Below, one piece after another: positions 53,428-62,743 of a DNA stretch of 64,000 nt (positions within the stretch are counted from its first letter, which is position 1; each line of letters begins with the position of its first letter). This DNA comes from Sulfurimonas sp. GTDB taxonomy: Bacteria > Campylobacterota > Campylobacteria > Campylobacterales > Sulfurimonadaceae. The stretch is from NCBI RefSeq assembly GCF_028714975.1, contig NZ_JAQTLH010000004.1, positions 172,507-236,506 on the forward strand, read 5' to 3'. The translations under genes and the position numbers were made by a program. Under the pieces are notes generated by a model. The model did not search any database. It was not told the origin of the DNA and saw nothing but the letters and a program-made list of their open reading frames with translations.

Positions 53428-54004
53428 AGTTATTTTATTTTGGCTATTTTTATCGTTTTGCACATCGCTGTTTGGATTAGAGACTATTGTATTTGTCAGG
53501 CATGGTGAAAAACCGTCCGGCGGGCTGGGGCAGATAAATTGCCAAGGGCTAAATAGAGCCTTAAGACTTCCGGATGTTTTGGAACAAAAGTTTGGAAAAC
53601 CGACGGCTGTCTTTGCTTCAAACCCTGCTAAACAAAAGAAAGATAGCGGAGTTTTGTATGATTACATAAGACCATTGGCAACTATCGAGCCTACCGCTAT
53701 CAGATATGGTTTGCCTGTAAATGTTCAGTTTGGTTTTTTAGAGGTTGCACCGCTGGTAGCAGAGTTAAAAGAGAGCAAGTTTAACGATGCTACTATCTTT
53801 GTAGCTTGGGAGCATCATCTAATAGTTGAAATAGTCAAGTCTATCGTACCGGAGGGTATAACAGTGCCTGCATGGGAAAATGGCGACTTTGACAGCATCT
53901 ATGTCGTCCAAATCGATACTAATAAAAACAGCTATAAATTCTGGGTTGAGAAACAAGGACTAAATGATATGCCGACGCAGTGTGAGAAAGCGAAGTTAGA
54001 CTAA
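53420..54004 (+). CDS. Secreted histidine-phosphatase-like protein
   Basis: The 194-residue protein begins with a signal peptide (KVILFWLFLSFCTSLFG, about 3-19) and then IVFVRHGEKPSGG, the RHG core of the histidine phosphatase superfamily. The second His of such enzymes may be in VAWEHHLIVEIV. The start is TTG at 53420, giving the signal peptide; no alternative ATG exists upstream of RHG. Family members act on phosphoproteins, sugars or phytate; the substrate is unknown. It is coupled to the DUF4337 gene. Confidence 0.78.
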   Translation: MRKVILFWLFLSFCTSLFGLETIVFVRHGEKPSGGLGQINCQGLNRALRLPDVLEQKFGKPTAVFASNPAKQKKDSGVLYDYIRPLATIEPTAIRYGLPVNVQFGFLEVAPLVAELKESKFNDATIFVAWEHHLIVEIVKSIVPEGITVPAWENGDFDSIYVVQIDTNKNSYKFWVEKQGLNDMPTQCEKAKLD

Positions 54005-54031
54005 TTACTTTTGGATAAAAAAGCGTATCGG

Positions 54032-54538
54032 CTATTGCACTAATTCTTGAGTAAAGTTAATCTTCTGTGCTTCGTTAAACTTCTCTCTCGGTAATGCAAA
54101 AGTGCCGTTAGCTGCTTCTATAATCAGCTTGTTGTCTTTAAACGGTTTAATGCTGGAGATTCCGAGAATATGTAGATTTTCCAGTTTAAGTTGCGGTTTG
54201 CCGTTAAAGTCAGACGGTTTATAAGCAGCGGCCAATAAGCCTTTATTTGTGTTCGTTGTATCGGTTGTTTCAATATTTCTTGTGTTATTATCTGCTTTAT
54301 CTCTTTCTTTAAGTTTTTCATAATATAACTCATTTGCTTTTTGCGCATTATCGTTAGCGGCTTTTAGCTGAACTTTCTCAATTTTTGTTTTTGACAATTC
54401 ATATTCTGCCTTTCTAATACTATTCTTATCGGCCAATATATGGTTTCTTTCTGCCTTAATAGCATTTCTTTGATACATGACATCGACAAGATTTCCCGAA
54501 TACAAATATAGAGGTAAAACTAAAAATATAAATTTCAT
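54032..54538 (-). CDS. Hypothetical exported protein with coiled coil
   Basis: I do not recognise this 168-residue protein. It has a short signal peptide (KFIFLVLPLYLYSG), a charged coiled-coil region (about 20-90, with KAERNHILADKNSIRKAEY), a Thr/Asn linker (ETTDTTNTNKG) and a small C-terminal domain (LENLHILGISSIKPF...LIIEAANGTFALP). The C-terminal part resembles pilus or secretion accessory (PilP-like) beta domains only loosely. It is monocistronic and convergent with the phosphatase-like gene. Confidence 0.65.
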   Translation of the reverse strand: MKFIFLVLPLYLYSGNLVDVMYQRNAIKAERNHILADKNSIRKAEYELSKTKIEKVQLKAANDNAQKANELYYEKLKERDKADNNTRNIETTDTTNTNKGLLAAAYKPSDFNGKPQLKLENLHILGISSIKPFKDNKLIIEAANGTFALPREKFNEAQKINFTQELVQ

Positions 54539-54678
54539 TTCAAACCTTTAAATAATTATTTTTAACTTTTTAAACCAAACGATACAAAAAAGTATAACAA
54601 ACTTAAACTTGATAATTTCTTATAGATTTTAATGATATATCACGGGATTTTGTTAAAAAGATGAGAGCCAAAGAGAGT

Positions 54679-55329
54679 TTATGCTTTTAAAGCTTCTTTA
54701 TAAAATTTAGCAAGTCCTTTTTTGGCCTTCGTATCAAGACGGTAAGAGATATGTTTTAAGTAGTTTAATATGTTCTTTTGTGAGATTTCGGTTCTTGTCG
54801 AGGCTTCATTTAAAATGTATCTTGGGATTTTTATTCTGCTTTTTAAGAAATTTTTTTCAATTTTTTTATAAATTTTTTTATCTTTGTGATAGCATAAAAG
54901 CGCAAAAACAAAAGGCAGATTGTACTTTTCATTCCACATTTTCGCCAAATCTATATGAGGTTTGTTTTGCAGATAATATCTAAGCGCTTTGTCGCCTATT
55001 AAGACTTCGCCTTGTGCATTTAAAATTTTTGCAAGCACATTTGAAGTCTCCGATGCGGTATCATTTACATTATTTATATGTGGAACTACCAAAACGCTCA
55101 AAACCTCTTTTTTTGCAATTATTCCTAAATTTACATGTTTATGATTTTTTGCTTTTATGCTGGAGATAAAAGCGGCATCGACTCTGTGTGAGATAAATTT
55201 TTTGTTTGTTTTTGCAGGAACATCACGGTAGTAGTGCATACTCATACTCTCTTGAGCAGTTCTTGTAAATCGTTTCATAAAAACATGAAAAGGTAAAAGA
55301 TTTAGATACTCGATTTTTCCAAAAACCAC
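54679..55329 (-). CDS. mqnA: Chorismate dehydratase of futalosine menaquinone synthesis
   Basis: MqnA dehydrates chorismate to 3-enolpyruvylbenzoate, the first step of the futalosine route to menaquinone used by Campylobacterota. The 216-residue protein starts VFGKIEYLNLLPFHVF, the family signature, and has FISHRVDAAFISSI and the periplasmic-binding-like fold (VLIGDKALRYYL). The start codon is GTG. It is divergent from the moaD operon across about 100 bases. Confidence 0.87.
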   Translation of the reverse strand: MVFGKIEYLNLLPFHVFMKRFTRTAQESMSMHYYRDVPAKTNKKFISHRVDAAFISSIKAKNHKHVNLGIIAKKEVLSVLVVPHINNVNDTASETSNVLAKILNAQGEVLIGDKALRYYLQNKPHIDLAKMWNEKYNLPFVFALLCYHKDKKIYKKIEKNFLKSRIKIPRYILNEASTRTEISQKNILNYLKHISYRLDTKAKKGLAKFYKEALKA

Positions 55330-55394
55330 TCTCTTCTCCGATAGATATTTGGCAAAATTATACAGCTCTTAACTTATAAAAAAGATGAGTTTGA

Positions 55395-55400
55395 TATAAT
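55395..55400 (+). promoter_or_regulatory. -10 box of the moaD-moaE-moeA operon
   Basis: TATAAT preceded by TTTGA, 33 bases before the moaD start. No strong -35 box is visible. No molybdenum-cofactor riboswitch could fit in the short leader. Confidence 0.55.
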
Positions 55401-55432
55401 GATAGCAATAAAAATAGTTATGGAGCGATATT

Positions 55433-55654
55433 TTGGTTACAGTAGAATTTTTAGGTCCGATACAAAAAGAGTCTCTGAAGTTAGAGATAGCGAACTTAAG
55501 CGAGTTGGCTAAAATATTGCAAAATGATGAAGAGATGCAGCCGTGGCTGGAAAACTCCGCCGTTGCGGTAAATGATATGCTTGTAAGCAGTAGAGACATA
55601 GAGCTAAAAGATGGAGATAGAGTTGCTCTTCTTCCGCCTGTTTGCGGAGGTTGA
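55433..55654 (+). CDS. moaD: Molybdopterin synthase sulfur carrier subunit
   Basis: MoaD carries a thiocarboxylate at its C-terminal Gly-Gly and donates sulfur to precursor Z. The 73-residue ubiquitin-like protein ends LLPPVCGG, as required. The start is TTG at 55433 with GGAG seven bases upstream; it gives VTVEFLGPI at the N-terminus. It is followed by moaE with a gap of three bases. Confidence 0.93.
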   Translation: MVTVEFLGPIQKESLKLEIANLSELAKILQNDEEMQPWLENSAVAVNDMLVSSRDIELKDGDRVALLPPVCGG

Positions 55655-55657
55655 GTG

Positions 55658-56095
55658 ATGCTTTATCTGTATGACGGAGCGCTGAATGTTCCACAAATTT
55701 TAAAAGATTGGTACGAGCAAGAAGCAAATAGCAACTACGGGGCATATATACCTTTTGTCGGAACGGTAAGAAGCGAAGACGGTATTGAGGGACTTAGTTT
55801 TGATATCTATGAACCCATACTTAACTCTTGGTTTGAGGCGTGGCAGAAGAGGGCAAAAGAGAGAGGCGCGGTTATAAAAATGGCTCACTCGCGTGGGGAT
55901 GTGATGCTTCATGAATCTTCATACATTGCTGCCGTTTTTTCTCCTAAACGCCGTGTTGCTTTGGAGTTTATAGACGAGTTTGTAGAGGATTTTAAAGCAT
56001 CGGCTCCTATTTGGAAATATGATTTAAAGGGCGGCAAAAGAATCTATGCGCTTGATCGTTCAACTGCTATAAAAGGGAGCGGAATCTTAAGATGA
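55658..56095 (+). CDS. moaE: Molybdopterin synthase catalytic subunit
   Basis: MoaE takes sulfur from MoaD and builds the dithiolene of molybdopterin. The 145-residue protein has FVGTVRSEDG, HSRGDVMLHE and the Lys-containing PIWKYDLKGGK segment near its C-terminus. ATG 55658 is preferred over the GTG one codon earlier because GGAGG lies at better spacing. Its last codons overlap moeA by four bases. Confidence 0.95.
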   Translation: MLYLYDGALNVPQILKDWYEQEANSNYGAYIPFVGTVRSEDGIEGLSFDIYEPILNSWFEAWQKRAKERGAVIKMAHSRGDVMLHESSYIAAVFSPKRRVALEFIDEFVEDFKASAPIWKYDLKGGKRIYALDRSTAIKGSGILR

Positions 56096-57303
56096 GTCTA
56101 CTATCATATGAAACAAGCCAAAATATGTTGGATTTACTGCAGGTAAATTCTCAAAGAAGTCAGAATGTAGCGCTTAGTTCGTCTCTTGGAAGAGTTTTGT
56201 ATGAAGATATCGTTGCAGAGTTTAACGATCCGCAATTTCCGACTGCTTCGATGGACGGATATGCGGTAATCCATAGCGATTTAGAGAGCAAAAGCATTGC
56301 TATTCTAGGAGACAATCCGGCAGGAAGCGATGAAAAGCGGACTATAAAAAGCGGCGAATGCATCAAAACTTTTACAGGTTCAAAAATGCCTCATGGTGCC
56401 GATACTCTTATTCAGATAGAAAATGTCACGGTAGATGGCGGAAAAATCATTATAAACGAGAGCGTTGCAAAAGGTTCATCCGTCCGTCCGATAGGTGAGG
56501 GGTACAGAGCCGGAGATGTGCTTATAAAAAAAGGCACAAAGATAGGTTTTGTCGAAATCGGCGTAATGGCGGCACTTAATCGCGTAATGGTAAAAGTTGC
56601 GCTCAAGCCTCGTGTCGCGGTTATTTCAACAGGAAGCGAGATCTTGGATTTGGGTGTCAGCAGCGATAACGAAGCTCAAATCAGAAGCTCAAATAACTAC
56701 ACGCTTGCGGCGCTTTTTGAGCAAGCAGGAGCAGAAGTAGTGCAGCTTGGAACGGTCGGCGATGACAGAGGCTCGATTATGCAGACATTTCAAAATGCTC
56801 TAAGTTGCGCCGATATTTTGGTAAGTACCGGCGGTGTAAGCGTAGGAGATTATGATTTTGTAAAAGATATAGTTCCTCGTTTGGGCGCCGAAGTGATTTA
56901 CAAGGGTGTGGCGATAAAACCGGGAAAACATATTTTGGTAGCGCAAAAAGATGATAGATTTATTTTGGCTCTTCCGGGATTCGCCTATTCGTCAACAGTT
57001 ACGGCTATTTTATATGTGTTGCCGCTTATTGCAAAGATGCTTGGTCGTGGCAGTGCATACAAAACGGTTGAGGCAAAACTTAGTGAAGATTTTACAAAAA
57101 GAAGCAGACTTACGGAGTTCACTGCTTGCAATGTTGAGACAATAGACGGTCAATATTTTGTAAATTTTAGAGATAAAAAAGTAGGAAGTTCGGCAATTTT
57201 AACAAATATGCTGCAAAATAGCGCTTTGATGATAACCGGCGAAGAAGATGGAGATCTTAGCAAAGATACTTTTGTAAATGTGATTTTGTTAGAGAATTTT
57301 TAA
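56092..57303 (+). CDS. moeA: Molybdopterin molybdenumtransferase
   Basis: MoeA inserts molybdate into adenylylated molybdopterin. The 403-residue protein has PTASMDGYAV, FTGSKMPHGAD, VISTGSEI, the MoCF-binding STGGVSVGDYDFVKD and LPGFAYSSTVTA. ATGA overlaps with moaE, which means this operon carries the last steps of cofactor synthesis for enzymes such as nitrate or formate oxidoreductases. A porin gene follows 22 bases downstream and may be read from the same transcript. Confidence 0.95.
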   Translation: MSLLSYETSQNMLDLLQVNSQRSQNVALSSSLGRVLYEDIVAEFNDPQFPTASMDGYAVIHSDLESKSIAILGDNPAGSDEKRTIKSGECIKTFTGSKMPHGADTLIQIENVTVDGGKIIINESVAKGSSVRPIGEGYRAGDVLIKKGTKIGFVEIGVMAALNRVMVKVALKPRVAVISTGSEILDLGVSSDNEAQIRSSNNYTLAALFEQAGAEVVQLGTVGDDRGSIMQTFQNALSCADILVSTGGVSVGDYDFVKDIVPRLGAEVIYKGVAIKPGKHILVAQKDDRFILALPGFAYSSTVTAILYVLPLIAKMLGRGSAYKTVEAKLSEDFTKRSRLTEFTACNVETIDGQYFVNFRDKKVGSSAILTNMLQNSALMITGEEDGDLSKDTFVNVILLENF

Positions 57304-57325
57304 ATTAGATGAAAAAGGGGTTAAT

Positions 57326-58825
57326 ATGAAATTATTGAAAATTAGTATTGCAGCGATGACTACATGTATGCTTGTTACTGCATTAAGCAGTGATGAAATA
57401 AAGCCAAAAAGAACTTTGCAGGGTAATATGGATGAGGTGTACAACACTCTTCCATCCTCTGCAAACAATATAAGTGAAGCGTTTACAAACGGTATGTTTT
57501 ACGGTCGCCTTAGAACAAATATTTTTAGATATGATTGGGAAGCTCCCAATAATGCTTCCAATTCTGACAATAAAGCTTTTGGTCTCGGCGGCAGTTTGAT
57601 CTATAAAACAGCTCCGCTCTCAGGTCTTAGTGCAACGGCAGGTTTTTACTACTCAAGCAGTCCGTTTGATTCTCTCCGTGAAGAAAATGCGGATGTAGGG
57701 TTTGTAAAATCGGGTAAAGACACTTTCAGCCGTTATGATGTTAGTAAGGAGGGTGATTGGTATATGGCAGTTTTGGCTCAAGCTTATCTGCAGTATGACA
57801 TCTCAAAAACATCGTTTAAATTCGGTCGCCACTTTTTTGAATCGGCTCTTACTGCTTCAAATGATACAAAGATGATTCCAAATAGTTTTGAAGGTTTAAG
57901 TTTTGAATCAAAAGAGGTACCAAAAACAACTCTTAAAGGTGCATATCTGACTGCTCAAAAATTAAGAGATCATACGACTTTTCATGATGTTTTAACTTTT
58001 AAAGACTCTTCAGGCAACAGTTGGAACAACAATGATGATAGCGGTGTTCATAAGGGGCTAAGTTATACAAATTTTGTAGCAGCGGGAGAAGATCCGGAAC
58101 ATGAGCTGGTAATAGCAGCTATAAACAATAAATCTATTGAAAATTTAGAACTTGATGTTACCTACACGGCAGTTCCAAATGTACTTTCATCCGTTATAGG
58201 AGAAGTGAACTACAAAGTAGACTTAGGAGACGGTTTCTTGTTAACTCCCGGATTTCGCTATATGCGTCAAATTGATGACGGTGGCGGTGTAATCGGCGGA
58301 GCAAGTTTGAGCGGAAATTTAGCAAGAGATAAACACCCGACAACGCTGCTTGGCTATAAAGATAGATATTCGCTTGACGGTTCGGTATGGATGGCTCGTT
58401 TAGTTTTAACCAAAGGTGCACTTAAAGTTTTAGCAGGTTACTCGGATGTAGCCAATGAGGCAGACTTAGTCGCTCCGTGGAGAGGTTTTCCAACAGGTGG
58501 ATATACACGTGCAATGGCTCAGACAAACTGGATAGCAAATACAAAAAGTACTATGGGCGAAGTAACTTATGACTTTGGAAAAGCTCAAATTCTTGAAGGA
58601 TTTAAAGCTATGGGTCGCTATGTGATTCAAAATTTTGACGAGAGCAAACAGGCTGCCGGAGCGCAAGCCGATATGAGCGTTATACATATAGATTTAGTTC
58701 AGCAGCTCACACCGCAGCTTGACGCAAGAGTTCGTTTTGCTTCCGTTGATGCCGAGAATCGTACAAGCGGAACAGACAAAGACTCATACAAAGAGTACCG
58801 TTTTGAGTTAAATTATCTCTTTTAA
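57326..58825 (+). CDS. Outer-membrane porin (OprD/MOMP-like)
   Basis: The 499-residue protein has a signal peptide (KLLKISIAAMTTCMLVTALS), alternating aromatic/hydrophobic beta-strands throughout and a C-terminal Phe (YRFELNYLF), the BamA recognition signal. SDEIKPKRTLQGNMDEVYN is the mature start (split here by a bend). It matches the Opr-family porins of Campylobacterota, beta-barrels of about 16-18 strands for small solutes. It has AAAGGGG upstream. The substrate is not predictable; it lies just after moeA, so molybdate or nitrate passage is only a guess. Confidence 0.85.
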   Translation: MKLLKISIAAMTTCMLVTALSSDEIKPKRTLQGNMDEVYNTLPSSANNISEAFTNGMFYGRLRTNIFRYDWEAPNNASNSDNKAFGLGGSLIYKTAPLSGLSATAGFYYSSSPFDSLREENADVGFVKSGKDTFSRYDVSKEGDWYMAVLAQAYLQYDISKTSFKFGRHFFESALTASNDTKMIPNSFEGLSFESKEVPKTTLKGAYLTAQKLRDHTTFHDVLTFKDSSGNSWNNNDDSGVHKGLSYTNFVAAGEDPEHELVIAAINNKSIENLELDVTYTAVPNVLSSVIGEVNYKVDLGDGFLLTPGFRYMRQIDDGGGVIGGASLSGNLARDKHPTTLLGYKDRYSLDGSVWMARLVLTKGALKVLAGYSDVANEADLVAPWRGFPTGGYTRAMAQTNWIANTKSTMGEVTYDFGKAQILEGFKAMGRYVIQNFDESKQAAGAQADMSVIHIDLVQQLTPQLDARVRFASVDAENRTSGTDKDSYKEYRFELNYLF

Positions 58826-58831
58826 AAATTT

Positions 58832-59404
58832 TTAAAAAAGCGTAGGCTTGGCATGCCCTTCGGGTGCAAGTGCTTTGAGTCTATAGCTTTTTCTATGGAT
58901 TTCAGAGTAACCGTGCTTTTTTATCATCTCTATATGTAGCGCGGTTCCGTACCCTTTGTGTTTTTCAAAACCGTACATTGGGTATTTTTTTGCGACCTCA
59001 ATTATATCTCTGTCGTGGGTTACTTTAGCCAAAATTGAAGCGGCACTTACCTCAGGTATTTTTGTATCTGCTTTTATCATAGTTTTAAGCCCGCTTACGC
59101 CAAATGTAGAGTTTCCGTCAAAAAGATACTCACTGCAAGCAAGGTTTTTCATAATCTCTTCTAAGCCTCTTCTTAGGCATAGCGATATGCCCTCTTTATC
59201 AATCTCTTTTGGAGAGAATCTAACTATATGGTAAGAGGAGCTTTTGATGATAATTTCATAGAGAGCCTCTCTTTTTTTTTCACTGAGCTTTTTTGAATCA
59301 TTTAAACCGTCTATCGGTTTTTTTAAAATACAGCCCGCAATTACCAAATTGCCTGCAATGGGTCCGCGTCCCGCCTCATCAATTCCGCATAAATCAGCTC
59401 TCAT
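58832..59404 (-). CDS. rnhB: Ribonuclease HII
   Basis: RNase HII removes misincorporated ribonucleotides and RNA primers. The 190-residue protein has CGIDEAGRGPIAG (Asp-Glu of the DEDD site), NDSKKLSEKKRE, TMIKADTKIPEVSAASILAKV and HKGYGTALH. It overlaps the upstream hybrid regulator gene by 11 bases. Its stop codon is six bases from the convergent porin stop. Confidence 0.95.
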   Translation of the reverse strand: MRADLCGIDEAGRGPIAGNLVIAGCILKKPIDGLNDSKKLSEKKREALYEIIIKSSSYHIVRFSPKEIDKEGISLCLRRGLEEIMKNLACSEYLFDGNSTFGVSGLKTMIKADTKIPEVSAASILAKVTHDRDIIEVAKKYPMYGFEKHKGYGTALHIEMIKKHGYSEIHRKSYRLKALAPEGHAKPTLF

Positions 59405-60983
59405 TTTGCAGTTTTAGCCTTTTAGGAAGATAAACTTCAAAGAGTGCACCGTTTTCGTGGTTTGACGGAACAATTTTCCCGCCGTGATCCTCAACTATTT
59501 TCTTAGCGACATTAAGACCAAGACCCATTCCACCCTCGGTTTTGGAACTTTGAAACGAGTCAAAAATATTTGGCATCATCTCTTGGCTTATCCCGCCGCC
59601 GTTATCCTTAAAGTCCACTACTATATATTCATCTTCATCTCTTAGCGTTATGTCTAGCACTCTTGTTTCAAAATTATTGCTAAGTTTTAGCGCATCAAGC
59701 GCATTGTTTATAATTATGATAAAAACTTGCTCAATTCTCTGGTTTTGGATTGGTGCCGTAAAAGTGTACAGATCTTTATCCATGCCGAGTTTGAACGGCT
59801 TATTTTGAATTGTAATGTTTGAGATAAATTTTGCTTTGTTGTGTGAGAGCGTAAGTGCTGTTATTAAAGAGGAGTAAATGTTTGTTACTTGGGGTTTCTC
59901 TTTTGCTTGAGATGCCATCTCTCTCATCGATTCAACTATAGAGGCGATTCTGCTTACTCCGTCTAGTAATGTTTTGCTGTCTTCTTGTAGATATTTTTTT
60001 TGTTTTACGCTGTCGTCTAGCTCTTTTATATCCTGTATCATCAGCTCCAGATTACCCTTTATATATGTAAGAGGGGTATTTATCTCATGGGTAATTCCTG
60101 CAGCCATTTTTCCTATAATTGAAAATTTTTCCTCTAAAAGCCTCTCTTTTTCTCTCTCTTTGTGGAGATTTATATTTTTTTCAACCTCTTCTTCTATGCG
60201 TTTTTTTAGCTGCTCTTTTTGAGTGGAGAGTTCCGTAACATCTTGTTTAAGCGCTATGTACTCTTGGATTATATTCTCTTCATTTACGATGGGCACTATC
60301 ACCAAATGTTCATAGTAGGTTTCTCTGTTTTTTTTAAGATTTTTGACACGCCCGCGCCATACCTTTTTATTTGATATCGTTGCCCACATCTCTTTATGAA
60401 GTTTGCTTTTTGTCTCAGGATGTTTAATGATATTGTGGTCTTTCCCGATAACTTCATCTTTAGAGTAACCGGTCATTTTGCAAAATGAGTCGTTCACATA
60501 TGTTATGATGCCTCTCGTATCGGTTTTGGTAACAGAAGCGCTGATATCTATGACGCGTTTATACTCTTCTAAGAGTTTATGTTCATTTTTAAACTTTCTT
60601 TGAAGCAGAATTCGCTCTATATATTTATTTAGTATTTTCTCAACTCTCTCAAGTGTAAGCGGTTTGAAAAGATAGGCGTCTATACCGATGTCGACCGCTT
60701 CTTCCGTTATCTCTTTTTCAAAATGGGAAGTGATAAGAAGTATCGGGGTATTTTCATTTAAAATTTTAATCTTTTTTGACATCTCAAGCCCGCTCATAAT
60801 AGGCATAGTCAAATCCGTCAATACGATATCGGGTTTATATTCCCGATATTTTAAAAACCCGTCTTCTCCATCCTTGGCTACATATATGTTTTTAAACTTT
60901 TTTGACGTTAAAAAATTAGATATCTGCGTTCTTATTTTTTCATCGTCTTCTACAAAAAGGATAGATATCTCGTTTATTTCCAT
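59394..60983 (-). CDS. Receiver-PAS-histidine kinase
   Basis: The 529-residue cytoplasmic protein has a receiver (1-125; Asp57 in IVLTDLTMPIMSG), a PAS domain (about 150-260: TDTRGIITYVNDSFCKMTGYS) with PAC, a coiled coil and a HisKA/HATPase module (AAGITHEINTPLTYIKGN, NNALDALKLS, DNGGGISQEMM, GGMGLGLNVAKKI). The receiver probably takes phosphate from another kinase to gate its own. It is the third gene of a chemoreceptor-regulator-kinase operon and overlaps rnhB. Confidence 0.92.
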   Translation of the reverse strand: MEINEISILFVEDDEKIRTQISNFLTSKKFKNIYVAKDGEDGFLKYREYKPDIVLTDLTMPIMSGLEMSKKIKILNENTPILLITSHFEKEITEEAVDIGIDAYLFKPLTLERVEKILNKYIERILLQRKFKNEHKLLEEYKRVIDISASVTKTDTRGIITYVNDSFCKMTGYSKDEVIGKDHNIIKHPETKSKLHKEMWATISNKKVWRGRVKNLKKNRETYYEHLVIVPIVNEENIIQEYIALKQDVTELSTQKEQLKKRIEEEVEKNINLHKEREKERLLEEKFSIIGKMAAGITHEINTPLTYIKGNLELMIQDIKELDDSVKQKKYLQEDSKTLLDGVSRIASIVESMREMASQAKEKPQVTNIYSSLITALTLSHNKAKFISNITIQNKPFKLGMDKDLYTFTAPIQNQRIEQVFIIIINNALDALKLSNNFETRVLDITLRDEDEYIVVDFKDNGGGISQEMMPNIFDSFQSSKTEGGMGLGLNVAKKIVEDHGGKIVPSNHENGALFEVYLPKRLKLQNES

Positions 60984-60985
60984 AA

Positions 60986-61360
60986 CTATTTTTTCAAAAC
61001 TTCTTTAATTTTTTTACCCAGCGCATCAAGGGAAGAGAACGGTTTCATTATATAATCCGTTGCTCCGTATCTGTGAGCGTTAAGAACTTTGTCAAGGGTA
61101 GAGTAGGCTGTCATCATAAGCACTTTTGTTTTTGGATTTTTTTCCAATAGTTTAGGAAGAGCGTCCAAACCGTTCATTTGCGGCATCATAATATCAAGCA
61201 GTATCAAATCCGTATCTTTTGGCAGAGAAGATATTGCATTTACCGGATTGCTGTATGTCGTAATTCTATATCCGCCATCACGAGAAAGATATTTCTCCAG
61301 CATCTGCAAAATATCATTTTCGTCATCTATGATAACTATGTTTTTTTGTTGTGTACTCAT
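60986..61360 (-). CDS. Single-domain CheY-like response regulator
   Basis: The 124-residue receiver has the acidic DDEND pocket, phospho-acceptor Asp56 in [13 protein letters not shown], a conserved Thr/Ala (MMTAYST) and Lys in [11 protein letters not shown]. There is no output domain. AAGGAG precedes the ATG, which lies 38 bases inside the chemoreceptor gene. It may receive phosphate from the adjacent kinase or act on the flagellar motor. Confidence 0.92.
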   Translation of the reverse strand: MSTQQKNIVIIDDENDILQMLEKYLSRDGGYRITTYSNPVNAISSLPKDTDLILLDIMMPQMNGLDALPKLLEKNPKTKVLMMTAYSTLDKVLNAHRYGATDYIMKPFSSLDALGKKIKEVLKK

Positions 61361-62687
61361 CTTTTTTTTCTCCTTGTTTAAATAGTTCTTTTGCTGCTAT
61401 ATACATAGCCTCTTTAGCTTTTTCATCCACTAAGGCATCGAGATATTTAAAAACATCATTGCTGGCATCTTCTATCGCATGGATGCGTTGTTCTATAATC
61501 TCTTTTGAACAGATGTTCTTATCCGAACCGCATTCGGTTGCAAGTAGATTTGCCTGCTCATGCACTATAGCATGAGGTCTCTCAAGTTTGGCATATGATG
61601 GCATTTTAGAAAAGGTTTCTTTGCCTATGCCGCTTGTGTACCATTTTCCTAGACGACATTCATTGTGTGATGTATTGTTAAAGCTATTCTCCTCGCCGAA
61701 GATAAGAGCATAAACATTATGTTTATATATAACATGGTCTATCTTAGCTAAAGATGAAAATATTTTGTCGCTGATGTGCTCTACTTCGTACTGGCTGCGA
61801 GAGGCATTTTCTTCAAAGGATTTGATTTTTAGACTTAAATCTTCTATCTTATCTTTTGTCTCTATAACGATGTCGTTTACCTCGTTAGTGTTAGTCTCTG
61901 CCTCGTTTGTCTCTTGCTGCATAGCTTTTACGACTAAAGATATATCCTTAGTAGCTGTTTGCGTCTTCTCGGCAAGTTTTCTAACTTCATCGGCAACAAC
62001 GGCAAAACCGCGTCCATGCTCACCCGCACGGGCAGCTTCAATCGCAGCATTAAGAGCCAGTAGGTTTGTTTGGTCTGCTATGTCTTGGATAAGCGTAAGT
62101 ACCGTAGATATCTCATTGCTTCTTTGGTTTAGAGAATGCATGCCGGTAATGTTTAGTTGTGTATTTTGACTAAGCATATCCATAGCGCGAGCCGATTGTT
62201 CTATGAGTACAAGACCCTCTTTTGAGTCGTTCGCAATCACTACGGACTCGCTTTTCATTACTTTTAGCTCTTCAAGCATCTGCGAAAAAGTTTTTTGTGT
62301 ATCCGTCAGTGCGGATGTTATGGCTTGCTGATGAAGACTTAAGATATCGCTGTCACGTGTATCGCGCATATCTGTTTTTGTTATTCTATAAAATGTAGCA
62401 TCTCTGTTTTTTGATTTTCTAAAGACAGCTTTACCACTGCATCCGTTTAGTTCAATGATATTGTTGTTTTTTTGCAGCTCTTTTGAAAGATCGTCTATTG
62501 ATTTTATGTTCATTGCGGCTATTTCATTTAAAAAAGCTACGGAACCGTCTCTGTTTAATGCGACTAACATCTCTTCTTGAGAAAAAGCAGCCATCTCTTT
62601 GTAGAAATCTAGTTCCTCTTTAAGAAGTGCCATATCGTGTACTAACTCTTTGATTAGACTTTTATCGGTATTTTTTGAAAAAAACAT
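61323..62687 (-). CDS. Cytosolic methyl-accepting chemotaxis protein with zinc-binding CZB domain
   Basis: The 454-residue receptor has no membrane helix. Residues 30-115 look PAS-like ([19 protein letters not shown]). The signalling hairpin (about 120-300) has the conserved tip [20 protein letters not shown]. The C-terminal CZB domain (about 310-430) has zinc ligands His318, Cys344 (NECRLGKWY), His372 and His376. CZB receptors such as TlpD in Helicobacter sense zinc and reactive chlorine or oxidants. It is the first gene of the operon with a CheY-like protein and a receiver-PAS kinase. Confidence 0.92.
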   Translation of the reverse strand: MFFSKNTDKSLIKELVHDMALLKEELDFYKEMAAFSQEEMLVALNRDGSVAFLNEIAAMNIKSIDDLSKELQKNNNIIELNGCSGKAVFRKSKNRDATFYRITKTDMRDTRDSDILSLHQQAITSALTDTQKTFSQMLEELKVMKSESVVIANDSKEGLVLIEQSARAMDMLSQNTQLNITGMHSLNQRSNEISTVLTLIQDIADQTNLLALNAAIEAARAGEHGRGFAVVADEVRKLAEKTQTATKDISLVVKAMQQETNEAETNTNEVNDIVIETKDKIEDLSLKIKSFEENASRSQYEVEHISDKIFSSLAKIDHVIYKHNVYALIFGEENSFNNTSHNECRLGKWYTSGIGKETFSKMPSYAKLERPHAIVHEQANLLATECGSDKNICSKEIIEQRIHAIEDASNDVFKYLDALVDEKAKEAMYIAAKELFKQGEKKDEYTTKKHSYHR

Positions 62688-62743
62688 AAAATCGCATCCT
62701 TTTATTTTTGGTCGTATATTCTATCATAAATTTATAATTTATA

